Below the pieces are notes generated by a model. It did not search any database. It was not told where the DNA came from and worked only from the letters and a program-made list of their open reading frames with translations. The translations under genes were made by a program, and so were the position numbers. Positions 48,682 through 57,953 of a DNA stretch of 64,000 nt are shown in pieces; within the stretch, counting starts at the first letter, position 1; each line of letters starts with the position of its first letter. The stretch comes from Agarivorans aestuarii (GTDB taxonomy: Bacteria; Pseudomonadota; Gammaproteobacteria; Enterobacterales; Celerinatantimonadaceae): contig NZ_AP023033.1 in the NCBI RefSeq assembly GCF_019670125.1, positions 1,310,501 through 1,374,500 on the forward strand, read 5' to 3'.

Positions 48682-49446
48682 ATGTGTGAGTTATTAGGAA
48701 TGAGTGCCAATGTTCCTACTGATATTTGCTTTTCTTTTACCGGTTTGGTGCAGCGCGGCGGAGTGACTGGCCCGCATGTGGATGGCTGGGGCATTACCTT
48801 TTATGAGGGTAAGGGCTGTCGTAGTTTTAAAGATCCTGCGCCTAGCTGTAAATCAAAAATTGCCGAATTAGTGCAGGCATTTCCGATTAAAAGCCAAGCT
48901 GTGGTGGGGCATATTCGCCAAGCCAACCGTGGGTGTGTGTCCTTAGAGAATACTCACCCTTTTACTCGCGAGCTGTGGGGACAAAACTGGACCTATGCTC
49001 ACAATGGGCAATTAAAAGGATACAAGCAGCTTGATACTGGCTTCTTTAGGCCAATTGGCGCAACCGATAGCGAGCGTGCTTTTTGTTGGATCCTCGAACA
49101 GCTACGTATTAAGTACCCACGTAAACCTGCTAACATGAAAGCCATGTTTAAATTTGTGGCGAGCCTAGCCGATCAGCTACGTGCAAAAGGGGTATTTAAT
49201 ATGCTGCTGAGCAATGGCGAGTTTGTGATGGCTTATTGTTCAACTAACCTGCATTGGATTACTCGCCGTGCTCCTTTCGGAGAGGCTCAGCTGGCCGATG
49301 CCGATGTTACTATCGACTTTTATAAAGAAACTACGCCAAATGATGTAGTGACAATGATTGCAACTCAGCCTTTAACCAATAACGAACAATGGCAAAAAAT
49401 TGCTAGCGGCGCTTATGTATTGTTTAAAGACGGTGAAGTGCAATAA
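48682..49446 (+). CDS. yafJ: Class II glutamine amidotransferase (YafJ family)
   Basis: The 254-residue protein has the N-terminal nucleophile Cys2 (MCELLGMSANVPTD), exposed after Met removal. Ntn-hydrolase glutaminase features follow: VVGHIRQANRGCVSLENTHPF, the oxyanion and substrate strand YAHNGQL, and GATDSERAF. No synthetase domain is attached, so the ammonia acceptor is unknown, as for E. coli YafJ. ATG start with weak leader. Co-directional with gmhA. Confidence 0.93.
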   Translation: MCELLGMSANVPTDICFSFTGLVQRGGVTGPHVDGWGITFYEGKGCRSFKDPAPSCKSKIAELVQAFPIKSQAVVGHIRQANRGCVSLENTHPFTRELWGQNWTYAHNGQLKGYKQLDTGFFRPIGATDSERAFCWILEQLRIKYPRKPANMKAMFKFVASLADQLRAKGVFNMLLSNGEFVMAYCSTNLHWITRRAPFGEAQLADADVTIDFYKETTPNDVVTMIATQPLTNNEQWQKIASGAYVLFKDGEVQ

Positions 49447-49486
49447 AGCTTTATAAGCTAATTAAGCTTTAAGCTAAAACAAATAG

Positions 49487-49513
49487 AAAAAAGCGCCTTT
49501 AGGCGCTTTTTTT
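49487..49513. terminator. Bidirectional terminator between yafJ and purN
   Basis: An A-run, AAAGCGCCT/AGGCGCTTT and a T-run form a hairpin that serves both converging genes; it reaches the purN stop codon. Confidence 0.88.
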
Positions 49514-50153
49514 ATGAGTTAGCGTAACCGCTACTTGGGAGTATCTTGTCATCGAGTAGGGCGCTGTCATTTTCCATGTTCAAGCGTCCTTCAATAAACC
49601 AGTTTACTACCAAGGGGTAAATGGCGTGCTCTTGTACTTGCACTCTGGCGGCCAAAGCGTCGGCATCATCTTCACTAAACACTGGAACTTTGGCCTGTAA
49701 AATAACCGGGCCTCCATCAAGCTCTGGTGTTACAAAGTGAATACTGCAACCGTGTTCTTGGTCTTTTGCTTCAATGGCGCGTTGGTGAGTATTTAAACCC
49801 TGATACTTAGGCAGCAATGAGGGATGAATGTTTAGCATCTTGCCGCTAAAACGTTCCACAAATGCTTGGCTAAGAATACGCATGAAGCCAGCCATAACAA
49901 TTAAGTCAGCATTATGCTGTTCAATTACCTCGGCTAAAGCCAGATCATAGCTTTCGCGATCGCTATATTCTTTAGGGTTTACAACTACCGTGTTAATAGC
50001 TGCCTGCTTAGCGCGCTCAAGGCCATAAGCATCGGCCTTGTTACTCACTACTGCAGAAATAGAGGCGTTAATACGCCCCTCTTCGCAGGCATCAATAATG
50101 GCTTGCAGGTTAGTCCCTGAACCTGAAATCAGTACAACAATGTTGCGTGCCAT
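49512..50153 (-). CDS. purN: Phosphoribosylglycinamide formyltransferase
   Basis: PurN formylates GAR using 10-formyl-THF in purine synthesis. The 213 residues start with NIVVLISGSGTNLQAII (phosphate loop) and carry the catalytic Asn-His-Asp set in LNIHPSLLPKYQGLNTHQRAIE, CSIHFVTPELDGGPVI. ATG start, 8 nt after the purM stop, so purM and purN form one operon. Confidence 0.97.
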   Translation of the reverse strand: MARNIVVLISGSGTNLQAIIDACEEGRINASISAVVSNKADAYGLERAKQAAINTVVVNPKEYSDRESYDLALAEVIEQHNADLIVMAGFMRILSQAFVERFSGKMLNIHPSLLPKYQGLNTHQRAIEAKDQEHGCSIHFVTPELDGGPVILQAKVPVFSEDDADALAARVQVQEHAIYPLVVNWFIEGRLNMENDSALLDDKILPSSGYANS

Positions 50154-50161
50154 TACTTACC

Positions 50162-51202
50162 CTATTTAAATTCTACTTGGCCTTCGCCTTCAGCTACATC
50201 TTCAATGTGGCCAATTTTCCAAGCTGTTTCGCCGTGTTCTGCTAATAAAGCAAGAGCGGCTTCTACTTCAGCTTCTGGTAGCGCGATAACCATGCCAACA
50301 CCACAGTTGAAAGTGCGGTACATTTCTTCGCGAGCAACGTTACCGTTTTCTTGTAACCAGTTGAATACTTCTGGCCACTGCCAGCTGTTTTCATCAACCA
50401 CTGCTTTAGCGCCAGCAGGTAATACGCGAGGGATGTTTTCCCAGAAACCACCACCAGTGATATGTGATAAAGCATGTACTTCACATTGCTTAAGCAGCGC
50501 TAATACAGATTTAACGTAAATCTTGGTAGGCGTTAATAGGGTTTCACCTAAAGTACTTTCACCTAGTACTTGTTTAGGATCGGCGTTAGATACTTCTAGA
50601 ATCTTGCGAATTAGCGAGTAACCGTTTGAGTGAGGACCGCTAGAAGCTAGTGCGATTAGTGCGTCACCGCTAGCCACTTTAGTGCCATCAATAATTTCTG
50701 ACTTTTCAACAACACCCACACAGAAGCCTGCGATGTCATAGTCGTCGCCATGGTACATGCCTGGCATTTCTGCAGTTTCACCACCAATTAAGGCACAGCC
50801 AGATTGCTCACAACCTTGACCAATACCCTTTACAACGTCTGCTGCGGTATCAACTTCAAGTTTGCCGGTTGCGTAGTAGTCTAAGAAAAATAGAGGCTCA
50901 GCACCTTGAACAATAAGGTCATTTACACACATTGCGACTAAGTCGATACCAACGGTGTCGTGCTTTTCCAAATCTAGCGCTAAACGTAATTTAGTACCCA
51001 CACCGTCGGTGCCAGCAACTAATACAGGCTCTTTATAACCAGTTGGCAATTGACACAATGCACCAAAGCCTCCTAGTCCACCCATTACTTCTGGGCGCTG
51101 GGTACGTTTACTAACACTTTTAATACGTTCTACTAATGCATTACCAGCTTCGATATCAACGCCAGCATCTTTATAACTCAGAGGGGTGTTTTGTTTGGTC
51201 AC
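50162..51202 (-). CDS. purM: Phosphoribosylformylglycinamidine cyclo-ligase
   Basis: PurM (AIR synthetase) closes FGAM to AIR with ATP. The 346 residues match the family: [21 protein letters not shown], the [10 protein letters not shown] and GTDGVGTKL loops, [27 protein letters not shown], and [14 protein letters not shown] at 51202 is chosen over an ATG 14 codons upstream because AAGG stands 7 nt before it and the sequence then matches known starts. First gene of purMN, divergent from upp as in E. coli. No convincing PurR box was found in the 173-bp gap. Confidence 0.96.
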   Translation of the reverse strand: MTKQNTPLSYKDAGVDIEAGNALVERIKSVSKRTQRPEVMGGLGGFGALCQLPTGYKEPVLVAGTDGVGTKLRLALDLEKHDTVGIDLVAMCVNDLIVQGAEPLFFLDYYATGKLEVDTAADVVKGIGQGCEQSGCALIGGETAEMPGMYHGDDYDIAGFCVGVVEKSEIIDGTKVASGDALIALASSGPHSNGYSLIRKILEVSNADPKQVLGESTLGETLLTPTKIYVKSVLALLKQCEVHALSHITGGGFWENIPRVLPAGAKAVVDENSWQWPEVFNWLQENGNVAREEMYRTFNCGVGMVIALPEAEVEAALALLAEHGETAWKIGHIEDVAEGEGQVEFK

Positions 51203-51375
51203 GGGATTACCTTGCAACGAACATGGAAAAAAAATTCGCGACATTTTAGCAGTGTTAGCGGTTCGGTAACAGTAATAAACGATAACTAAGACATTTTGTT
51301 GATATTTGCTAACATATCTCCATTGAGCCTGATTTAAACTAGCGGCTCACAATTCGGTAAATCAAAGGAATAGAG

Positions 51376-52002
51376 ATGAAAGTTGTTGAAGTAAAGCATC
51401 CTTTAGTTCGTCATAAAATTGGCCTAATGCGCGAAGCAGACATTAGCACAAAGCGTTTTCGTGAATTAGCACGCGAAGTATCCGCATTACTTACCTACGA
51501 AGCGACAGCCAACTTAGAAATTGAAGAAGTGACTATTGCCGGTTGGAATGGCCCAGTGAAGGTTGAACAAATTAAAGGTAAAAAGGCTACGGTTGTGCCT
51601 ATTTTGCGCGCGGGCCTTGGCATGATGGACGGTGTGTTAGAACATATGCCTTCAGCAAAAACCAGTGTAGTGGGCATTTACCGGGATGAAGAGACTTTAG
51701 AGCCGGTTCCGTATTTCCATAAATTGGTTGGTCAAATTGATGAGCGTTTAGCCCTTGTGGTTGACCCAATGCTGGCCACTGGCGGTTCTATGATTGCCAC
51801 TATCGACTTACTTAAAGAGCAAGGCTGTAAAGACATCGTGGTACTCGTATTGGTCGCTGCGCCAGAAGGTTTAAAAGCCTTGGAAGCTGCACACCCTGAT
51901 TTGGTCTTGTATACTGCGTCAATTGATGAAAAGCTAAATGAGCAAGGTTATATCCTTCCTGGTTTAGGTGATGCCGGCGATAAGATTTTTGGTACTAAGT
52001 AG
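51376..52002 (+). CDS. upp: Uracil phosphoribosyltransferase
   Basis: Upp salvages uracil to UMP with PRPP. The 208 residues contain [18 protein letters not shown] at the N-terminus, the flexible loop [17 protein letters not shown], the PRPP-binding [16 protein letters not shown] and the uracil-binding [16 protein letters not shown] at the C-terminus. ATG with AGGA 8-11 nt upstream. No uraA follows; a DUF2066 gene does, 39 nt later. Confidence 0.97.
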   Translation: MKVVEVKHPLVRHKIGLMREADISTKRFRELAREVSALLTYEATANLEIEEVTIAGWNGPVKVEQIKGKKATVVPILRAGLGMMDGVLEHMPSAKTSVVGIYRDEETLEPVPYFHKLVGQIDERLALVVDPMLATGGSMIATIDLLKEQGCKDIVVLVLVAAPEGLKALEAAHPDLVLYTASIDEKLNEQGYILPGLGDAGDKIFGTK

Positions 52003-52041
52003 TACATCAAAAATATTGAATTGAATCTCTAGGAGAGCGTA

Positions 52042-53037
52042 GTGATTAAAAAGTGGTTGTTGGTACTTAGTTTGGCAGTTGTGATTTGGCCGGTTCAAGC
52101 ATCCTCGCAAGAGGAACTTTACCGAATTGAAGCACAAGCCACAGGCGATACCCAACAAGATCAACAACAGGCTTTTGAGTTATTAGTGCTGCGCTTAACC
52201 GGTGAGCAAGCCAGCAATACTAATCCCCTGGTAGCTAAAGCAAGAGCCAATATAAACCCTTATATTCAGCAATTTGCTTATCGCGATGATGCTATCTCAG
52301 TATTGTTTAACGAAGCTAAAGTTAATCAGCTACTGATGCAGGCCCAGCTACGTTTATGGGGCAAGCAGCGTCCAGACATCATATTGTGGTACGCCAACGA
52401 GCAGAATTTTAACCGTGAATTGTTGGCCGATAGTGCTCAGCAGGACTGGTTAGTTAAAGGGCGTGAGCAAGCTCAGCTTTTGGGTTTGCCAGTGCGTCTG
52501 CCAGTTATGGATTTAGAAGATAGCATGGCTGTAAGTGTTAATGATGTGTGGGGCGGCTTTGATGGGCCTTTGTACGCCGCTAGCGAGCGTTATTCGGTGC
52601 CACTGGTGCTTAGCTTTCGTCAGTATCCACAAGGGCAAAATTGGCAGATCCAATGGCGATTGCTAGACAGCGCTAGCCAAACTCAACTAGATAGCGGCCA
52701 AGTTCAAGCTTCCTTAGAGGAAATTAGTGCAGAGGCGATGAGCGCCGTAAGCGCTAGCTTGGCTGAGCGCTATGGTGTTGTGCTTGGCGAAAATGCCGAC
52801 GAGGCAATGTTAGTGAGTTTTGCCAATATTACCAGCATGAACAAATATGTTGAGTTAGAACGCTTTCTAAACCAGCAACCTAGCGTGGCAAGAGTGACTT
52901 TACATAATGTAAAACAAGATACGTTCACCTTTGAGGTGCAATTGCTTAGCCCGTGGGAAGACCTTAAATCTTCACTTGATATCGCTCCGCGGTTGCAAGC
53001 GGATGAAACACGTACAAAGTACTACTATTACCAGTAG
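52042..53037 (+). CDS. DUF2066 domain-containing exported protein
   Basis: The 331 residues begin with a signal peptide (IKKWLLVLSLAVVIWPVQAS) and then the DUF2066 pattern EELYRIEAQATGDTQQDQQQAFELLVLRLTG, with KPDIILWYAN-like QRPDIILWYANEQN further on. The protein is probably periplasmic; its role is unknown. The GTG start has AGGAGAG 4 nt upstream, which decides it. It sits between upp and hda, where Shewanella- and Vibrio-type genomes also carry such a gene. The family name is from recall of that synteny. Confidence 0.8.
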   Translation: MIKKWLLVLSLAVVIWPVQASSQEELYRIEAQATGDTQQDQQQAFELLVLRLTGEQASNTNPLVAKARANINPYIQQFAYRDDAISVLFNEAKVNQLLMQAQLRLWGKQRPDIILWYANEQNFNRELLADSAQQDWLVKGREQAQLLGLPVRLPVMDLEDSMAVSVNDVWGGFDGPLYAASERYSVPLVLSFRQYPQGQNWQIQWRLLDSASQTQLDSGQVQASLEEISAEAMSAVSASLAERYGVVLGENADEAMLVSFANITSMNKYVELERFLNQQPSVARVTLHNVKQDTFTFEVQLLSPWEDLKSSLDIAPRLQADETRTKYYYYQ

Positions 53038-53044
53038 CAAATAT

Positions 53045-53073
53045 TTTTCATCTTAATAGCGAGCTGGTACAAT
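53045..53073 (+). promoter_or_regulatory. Possible hda promoter
   Basis: TTTTCA (53045-53050), a 17-bp spacer and TACAAT (53068-53073) lie 34 nt before the hda TTG. Confidence 0.45.
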
Positions 53074-53107
53074 GCCCCTAGTTTTGTATCAGCTTTGATT
53101 TGTCACT

Positions 53108-53812
53108 TTGAGTTTTTCCCCGCAATTATCACTTCCTGTACTGCTACCTGACGATGAAACCTTGGTAAGTTTTTACCCGGGCGATAATCAACAGTTATTA
53201 AGTGCACTGCGTAATCTTGCTTTAGATAAAGGCGAGAGGATGCTTTATTTGTGGGGCAGTGAGGGATCGGGTAGAACCCATTTGTTGCATGCCAGCTGTA
53301 CCGAAATGGCCGATGTTGGCGCGGCTAGCGCTTACTTACCCTTAGAGATGCACGCCGCAATGTCTCCTAAAATGCTCGAAGGCCTCGAGAGCATGGCCTT
53401 AGTTTGCCTAGACAACATTGATGCGATAGTGGGAATTTCGGCTTGGGAAGAAGCTATTTTTGATTTTTATAATCGTCGAAAAGAGTTAGCCTCTACCACC
53501 CGATTAATAGTGACAGCTAATGCGCCAGCACCTCAATTATCTTTTGCCTTGGCTGACTTACAGTCTCGTTTAAATTGGGGTGTTACCTACAAGCTGCATG
53601 AGCTAGATGATGAGCAAAAGCTTAGCGCCTTGCAATTGCGGGCAGAATTACGCGGCTTGAAAATGCCATTAGAGGTTGCCCGATTTTTATTGAAGCGTTT
53701 ATCTCGTGATATGCCTACCTTGTTGAACAAGCTTGATCTACTCGACCAAGCTTCAATTACTGCTCAACGTAAGCTAACCGTTCCCTTTGTTAAAGAGATC
53801 TTAGAACTTTAG
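53108..53812 (+). CDS. hda: DnaA regulatory inactivator Hda
   Basis: Hda, bound to the beta clamp, triggers ATP hydrolysis on DnaA and so prevents re-initiation of replication. The 234 residues start with the clamp-binding motif QLSLPVLLP (about 6-14). The AAA+ Walker A is GSEGSGRTH, Walker B is LVCLDNIDAI, and the C-terminus SITAQRKLTVPFVKEILEL is family-typical. The start is TTG without a visible Shine-Dalgarno sequence. This fits deliberately low expression; E. coli hda also uses a non-AUG start. Confidence 0.95.
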   Translation: MSFSPQLSLPVLLPDDETLVSFYPGDNQQLLSALRNLALDKGERMLYLWGSEGSGRTHLLHASCTEMADVGAASAYLPLEMHAAMSPKMLEGLESMALVCLDNIDAIVGISAWEEAIFDFYNRRKELASTTRLIVTANAPAPQLSFALADLQSRLNWGVTYKLHELDDEQKLSALQLRAELRGLKMPLEVARFLLKRLSRDMPTLLNKLDLLDQASITAQRKLTVPFVKEILEL

Positions 53813-53815
53813 TCT

Positions 53816-54205
53816 TTAGCTTTTGTCTTTTAGTTTCTTTAAGCCTATTCCCAGCTCTTTACCGCGAAACTTGGCGTATTGTAATCCAAACCAAAAAGCA
53901 CTGAGTACTAATACTAACTCTACTGCTGCCAGCCAGCGCTCAGTGTCTGATACCACTAATAGCGTAGTGCTGTGCAGTACATATAGTAGCAGTACAAAGC
54001 AACTCCAAGCGTAGGTATAAGGTTTCCCCGCTAGTATTCCTTTTAGTGGGAACAGTAGGGGAACAACCCAAAAGACCAGCATAATACTAAGGCTAATATC
54101 CACAGGCGGTGATAGCCATAAATGCCATAACAATACCCAAGCTAGCAGCAGTAAGTAACTGCTTTTTGCTAGCAGTAATAGCTGGGAAGTAGTGAGTTTA
54201 GACAA
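53816..54205 (-). CDS. DUF2069 small inner-membrane protein
   Basis: The 129 residues form four predicted membrane segments (about 10-30, 36-54, 63-84, 88-108) with a basic C-terminus (LKKLKDKS). The pattern YLLLLAWVLLWHLWLSPP and PLLFPLKGILAGKPYTYAW fits DUF2069. The start overlaps the end of the ArsC-like gene by 8 bases, so the two are coupled. Converges with hda. Function unknown. Confidence 0.82.
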   Translation of the reverse strand: MSKLTTSQLLLLAKSSYLLLLAWVLLWHLWLSPPVDISLSIMLVFWVVPLLFPLKGILAGKPYTYAWSCFVLLLYVLHSTTLLVVSDTERWLAAVELVLVLSAFWFGLQYAKFRGKELGIGLKKLKDKS

Positions 54206-54548
54206 TCTCTAACACCTGCTCAGGTGGGCGACCAATGCGTGCTTGCCCTTGATTGATCACTATTGGCCGCTCAATCAATTTTGGATTAGCGTGCATAGCG
54301 GTAATTAACTGAGCCGGAGTGAGTGAAGCATCGGCCAAATTCAATTCTTTGTAGAGTGCTTCTTTGGTACGCATTAGCTGGCGAGGCTCAAGCTGCATCA
54401 TGTCCAGCATATTAGCGATATCGGCTTCACTTGGAGGTGTTTCAAGATAAAGCACGATTTCTGGATCGATGCCTTTTTCTTGAAGAAGCTGCAGAGTTTG
54501 ACGGCTTTTTGAGCAGCGAGGATTATGCAGGATTTGAATACTAGACAT
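54198..54548 (-). CDS. yfgD: ArsC-family glutaredoxin-dependent reductase (YfgD-like)
   Basis: The 116-residue thioredoxin-fold protein has the arsenate-reductase catalytic Cys12 in HNPRCSKSRQTL, plus LYLETPPSEADI and IERPIVI with the conserved Arg, and GRPPEQVLEIV at the end. E. coli YfgD occupies the same site beside hda and bepA. Arsenate reduction is plausible but unproven for this subgroup, and no other ars gene is nearby. ATG start. Confidence 0.9.
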   Translation of the reverse strand: MSSIQILHNPRCSKSRQTLQLLQEKGIDPEIVLYLETPPSEADIANMLDMMQLEPRQLMRTKEALYKELNLADASLTPAQLITAMHANPKLIERPIVINQGQARIGRPPEQVLEIV

Positions 54549-54568
54549 GTTGGTTCCTTGTATAAATC

Positions 54569-56008
54569 TTAGTTGAGCGACTCGAGTTCTTGTTCAGCAG
54601 CTTTAAATTGTTCAATTCTAGCTTGAATGCGAGCTTGCTCGAGATTGTTTTCTGTTAGGTTATAGGCGCTATGCAGTTCGTCAATGGCGCGGCGATAATC
54701 TGAGTGCAATGAAAGATATTCGGCACGTGCAGTATGGCTAGCGGCCATATTCTTGAGGCGTCGCTGGCTGCGGCTGAGCTCGCCCCAAGCCAGAGCGTCG
54801 TTAGGACGCTCGCGTAGGTAACGATCCAGCAGTTTTGCGCCTTCTTCAAATTGGCCATTCTCACTAAATGCATGGGCTAAGTTGAGCACAATAACTTGGT
54901 TATTGGGGTAGCGAGTCTGCGCTACTTGCAAACGTTTAATCGCTGGTTGGTAGCTTTTCATCGCCAAATCGATGTCTGTTTGGGTATCAATGACAAACAG
55001 GTTGTCGGAATGGCGTTTGGCTAGACCATCAACGATTGCTTTTGATTCTTTATATTTGCCCATGCCAAACAGTGCCAGGGCTTTGCCATAGAGAGCGGCA
55101 TCTTCAATTCGATATTCTTTGCGCTTTATAACTCGGTTGTAGTGCTCTAAGGCTTCTGAAGGAGACAAGGTGCCATGACGGACAATAATCCGTGATTTGG
55201 CAAACTGGAACGAAAGGGAAGGCGCAACGTAACGATTAGGGTATTGATTTGCCCGAGCGCGCGCTTCACTAACCCGCGTTTCTGGCAATGGGTGAGTGAT
55301 TAACATTTGTGGAGGTTTGCTCGCGTAACGGTATTTTTCGGACAGTTTACCAAAAAAGTTACCCATTCCTATTGGGTCATAACCGGCATTGGCCAAGGTG
55401 CGAAGGCCAATTCGGTCTGCTTCAAATTCGTTGGCACGGGTGTAGTTAATTGAGTTTTGCACACCTGCCGCCATGGTAGCTTGTAGTGCCGCGATACCTG
55501 CAACCGGGTTAGCAAGACCCAACAATAAAGAACCTAACATGCCAGCCATTGATAGATTTTGTGCGGCGGCTTGGTTTTCTATACTACGCGCAATATGGCG
55601 TTGAGTAACGTGGGCGATTTCGTGGGCAATGACCGAGGCAAATTCGCTTTCGGTATCGGCATACAAAAACAAACCGGTATGAATTTTTACGTAGCCACCT
55701 AAAAAGGCCGCTGCGTTAATCTCGTTATCGGTCACTAAAAAGAAGTTAAATGGGGTGCGTACTAAATCTGCTTTGGCAACCAGCTGGTTGCCTAACTCGG
55801 TAACATATTCAGACAACACTGGATCATTGGTCATGCGGCTGCTAGCGCGAATAATTCGCATGTAGGCATTGCCGTAGATAATTTCTTTGTCGATGGATAA
55901 AGCCGACGCACCGGCTGTCCCTATTTCAGGCAATTGATTATTAGCAGACATTAGAGGGGCGTAGCCAAAAAGCAGGCCTGCTAGAATAAAATGTGCGAAA
56001 CGCGTCAT
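54569..56008 (-). CDS. bepA: Periplasmic M48 metalloprotease/chaperone BepA
   Basis: BepA (YfgC) assists outer-membrane protein assembly, notably LptD, and degrades misfolded ones. The 479 residues have a signal peptide (MTRFAHFILAGLLFGYAPLMSA), the M48 zinc motif HEIAHVTQRH (HExxH), the downstream Glu ligand in NEFEADRIGL, and C-terminal TPR repeats (about 300-475). ATG at 56008 is chosen because it directly precedes the signal peptide; upstream in-frame starts at 56029 and beyond would add a charged extension. Followed 20 nt later by the ArsC-like gene in the same direction. Confidence 0.94.
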   Translation of the reverse strand: MTRFAHFILAGLLFGYAPLMSANNQLPEIGTAGASALSIDKEIIYGNAYMRIIRASSRMTNDPVLSEYVTELGNQLVAKADLVRTPFNFFLVTDNEINAAAFLGGYVKIHTGLFLYADTESEFASVIAHEIAHVTQRHIARSIENQAAAQNLSMAGMLGSLLLGLANPVAGIAALQATMAAGVQNSINYTRANEFEADRIGLRTLANAGYDPIGMGNFFGKLSEKYRYASKPPQMLITHPLPETRVSEARARANQYPNRYVAPSLSFQFAKSRIIVRHGTLSPSEALEHYNRVIKRKEYRIEDAALYGKALALFGMGKYKESKAIVDGLAKRHSDNLFVIDTQTDIDLAMKSYQPAIKRLQVAQTRYPNNQVIVLNLAHAFSENGQFEEGAKLLDRYLRERPNDALAWGELSRSQRRLKNMAASHTARAEYLSLHSDYRRAIDELHSAYNLTENNLEQARIQARIEQFKAAEQELESLN

Positions 56009-56137
56009 TGAAATCCGATAACTTTCCATTTGTATCGCGAGAATACCCCGATTTTGTTTGTTATTCAAAAGCTATAAATTGAGTCCTGATCAATAGCCTG
56101 TAATAATGTCATGGTTATTTTATGGTAATTATTACAA

Positions 56138-56365
56138 ATGCTTTGCCTCGATTTACAAAAACACAACTGTCCTTACCCATTATTAGAAAGTAAGCTTTGG
56201 CTGAAGCAAGCCAAAGTGGGTGATCAAATTCAGTTGCTGTTAGGGGACAGCGGATCACGTAGTGATATCCCCAAATACTTTCGTCGACTAGGGCATGGCG
56301 TAAGTATAGAGCAAAGTGCTCGTGGCTTTTGTGTCACCATAACTGTCCAACCGCTAAAGGATTAA
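56138..56365 (+). CDS. TusA-family sulfurtransferase-like protein
   Basis: The 75-residue protein has the TusA/SirA signature CPYPLLESKLWLKQAKVGDQIQLL, with the CPxP motif (Cys11) that carries persulfide in TusA, and a second half GDSGSRSDIPKYFRRLGHGV. It is shorter than some members but complete. The gap to the AI-2E transporter gene is 10 nt, so they form an operon. The exact sulfur acceptor is unknown; it may not be TusA proper. ATG start, no clear ribosome-binding site. Confidence 0.85.
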   Translation: MLCLDLQKHNCPYPLLESKLWLKQAKVGDQIQLLLGDSGSRSDIPKYFRRLGHGVSIEQSARGFCVTITVQPLKD

Positions 56366-56375
56366 AGCTGTAACT

Positions 56376-57464
56376 ATGTTTAAAGTCTTATCAAATTGGT
56401 ACCGCCGCATGTTTTCTGACCCAGAGGCGGTTGCCATGGCGCTGGTGTTGGTTATTGGTTTTGTGCTGCTGTATTTCTTTGGCAATTTACTCGCACCATT
56501 ACTTATTGCTTTAGTACTTGCTTACTTGTTGGATTGGCCGGTGAGTTTTTTAGCCAATCACGGATTTCGCCGGGGCTTAGCTAGTGCCTTAGTACTACTC
56601 ATATTTTTCCTGATTGCCACATTTACGGTATTACGCATTTTACCCACCGTGTGGGGGCAGGGGATGAACTTACTCAGTGAATACCCGGTGATGCTTAATA
56701 GCACTCAGCAATGGCTTGAGTCTTTGCCACAACAATATCCAGAGTTTATCGACGGCGCCTTAGTAGAAAGTGTGGTAGACAATGTTAGAACCCGCTTAAT
56801 GGGCGTGGGAGAGCAATTGTTGCAGTCTTCACTTTCCTCAATCATTAACTTAGCCACGGTATTGGTATATAGCGTATTAGTGCCGTTAATGGTGTTTTTC
56901 ATGTTAAGCGACAAGAAAGTATTACTTAGCAGCGTGTCGCGTTTCCTGCCTAATGACCGTCGTTTGCTGACCCAGGTTTGGTCGGAAATGAATGGCCAAG
57001 TGATTAACTATATTCGCGGTAAAGCCATTGAGATATTGGTGGTGGGTGGCGCTAGTTACATCGTGTTTGCGATTATGGATTTACGTTACTCGGCGTTACT
57101 TGGCGTGTTAGTGGGTTTGTCGGTACTTATTCCCTTTATCGGTGCCTTTGCAGTAACCTTACCGGTTGCTATGGTTGGTTTATTCCAGTGGGGCTTAAGC
57201 CCTCAATTTGGTTACCTTATGTTGGCTTACGGCATAATACAAGTGATTGATGGCAATGTATTAGTGCCTATTTTGTTCTCAGAAGCGGTTAACTTACACC
57301 CCTTGGCGATTATTGTCGCGGTGCTGGTATTTGGCGGTTTGTGGGGCTTTTGGGGCGTGTTCTTTGCGATTCCGCTCGCCACCTTAGTGAAAGCGGTAAT
57401 GAATGCGTGGCCGCATCATATAGAAAAGGTTGAGGACAACGAGCCCTCAACCTCTGCGGAATAA
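56376..57464 (+). CDS. perM: AI-2E family transporter (PerM/YfgO-like)
   Basis: The 362-residue inner-membrane protein has about seven to eight helices: paired N-terminal segments (about 17-57), one at 66-90, one at 148-172, and a C-terminal bundle from about 210 to 345, with the conserved FFMLSDKKVLL and LVPILFSEAVNLHPLAIIVAVLVFGGLWGFWGVFFAIPLATLVKAV. Members export diverse small molecules; the substrate is unknown here. In E. coli perM lies next to bepA. Its stop directly abuts the stop of convergent bcp. Confidence 0.92.
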   Translation: MFKVLSNWYRRMFSDPEAVAMALVLVIGFVLLYFFGNLLAPLLIALVLAYLLDWPVSFLANHGFRRGLASALVLLIFFLIATFTVLRILPTVWGQGMNLLSEYPVMLNSTQQWLESLPQQYPEFIDGALVESVVDNVRTRLMGVGEQLLQSSLSSIINLATVLVYSVLVPLMVFFMLSDKKVLLSSVSRFLPNDRRLLTQVWSEMNGQVINYIRGKAIEILVVGGASYIVFAIMDLRYSALLGVLVGLSVLIPFIGAFAVTLPVAMVGLFQWGLSPQFGYLMLAYGIIQVIDGNVLVPILFSEAVNLHPLAIIVAVLVFGGLWGFWGVFFAIPLATLVKAVMNAWPHHIEKVEDNEPSTSAE

Positions 57465-57929
57465 TTATTGGTTTAAGTAATCGAGCACTACTTGGTGGTG
57501 CTCTTTAGTTTTAAACTTATTAAACACATGCTCAATTTGGCCTTGCTCATCAATTAAAAAGCTAATGCGATGAATGCCGTCATATTCTTTGCCCATAAAC
57601 TTTTTCAAGCCCCATACGCCAAACTGATCAGCGACCGCATGATCTTCATCTGACAGTAAGTCAAAGTTAAGCTGATGTTTTTCGATAAACTTAGGCAGAC
57701 GTTTTACTGGATCGGGGCTTACACCAAATACTACCGTGTTTGCGTCTTTGAGTTGTTCAATGCTGTCACGTAAGCCGCAAGCTTGAGTAGTACAACCCGG
57801 CGTTAAAGCCTTAGGGTAAAAATACACCAATACTTTTTTACCTGCGTAGTCGCTAAGCTTGATACGTTTTTCATCTTGGTTTGGCAAGTCAAATTGCGGA
57901 GCAGCTGCTCCGGCCGTCAATGTGTTCAT
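57465..57929 (-). CDS. bcp: Thioredoxin-dependent thiol peroxidase (Bcp)
   Basis: This peroxiredoxin reduces H2O2 and lipid peroxides. The 154 residues have the peroxidatic Cys46 in PKALTPGCTTQAC and the resolving Cys51 five residues later, typical of the BCP subgroup, then FGVSPDPVKRLPKF and GRHR-like HRISFLID. ATG start. gcvR lies 24 nt upstream in the same direction, as in E. coli. Confidence 0.96.
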   Translation of the reverse strand: MNTLTAGAAAPQFDLPNQDEKRIKLSDYAGKKVLVYFYPKALTPGCTTQACGLRDSIEQLKDANTVVFGVSPDPVKRLPKFIEKHQLNFDLLSDEDHAVADQFGVWGLKKFMGKEYDGIHRISFLIDEQGQIEHVFNKFKTKEHHQVVLDYLNQ

Positions 57930-57953
57930 TAAGGGTGTCCTTTATAGTGGTAC

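Noticed and set aside
51203-51375. PurR operator between purM and upp
   Set aside because: No 16-mer in the gap reaches the core A-GCAA-CG-TT pattern; the best candidates miss the central CG.
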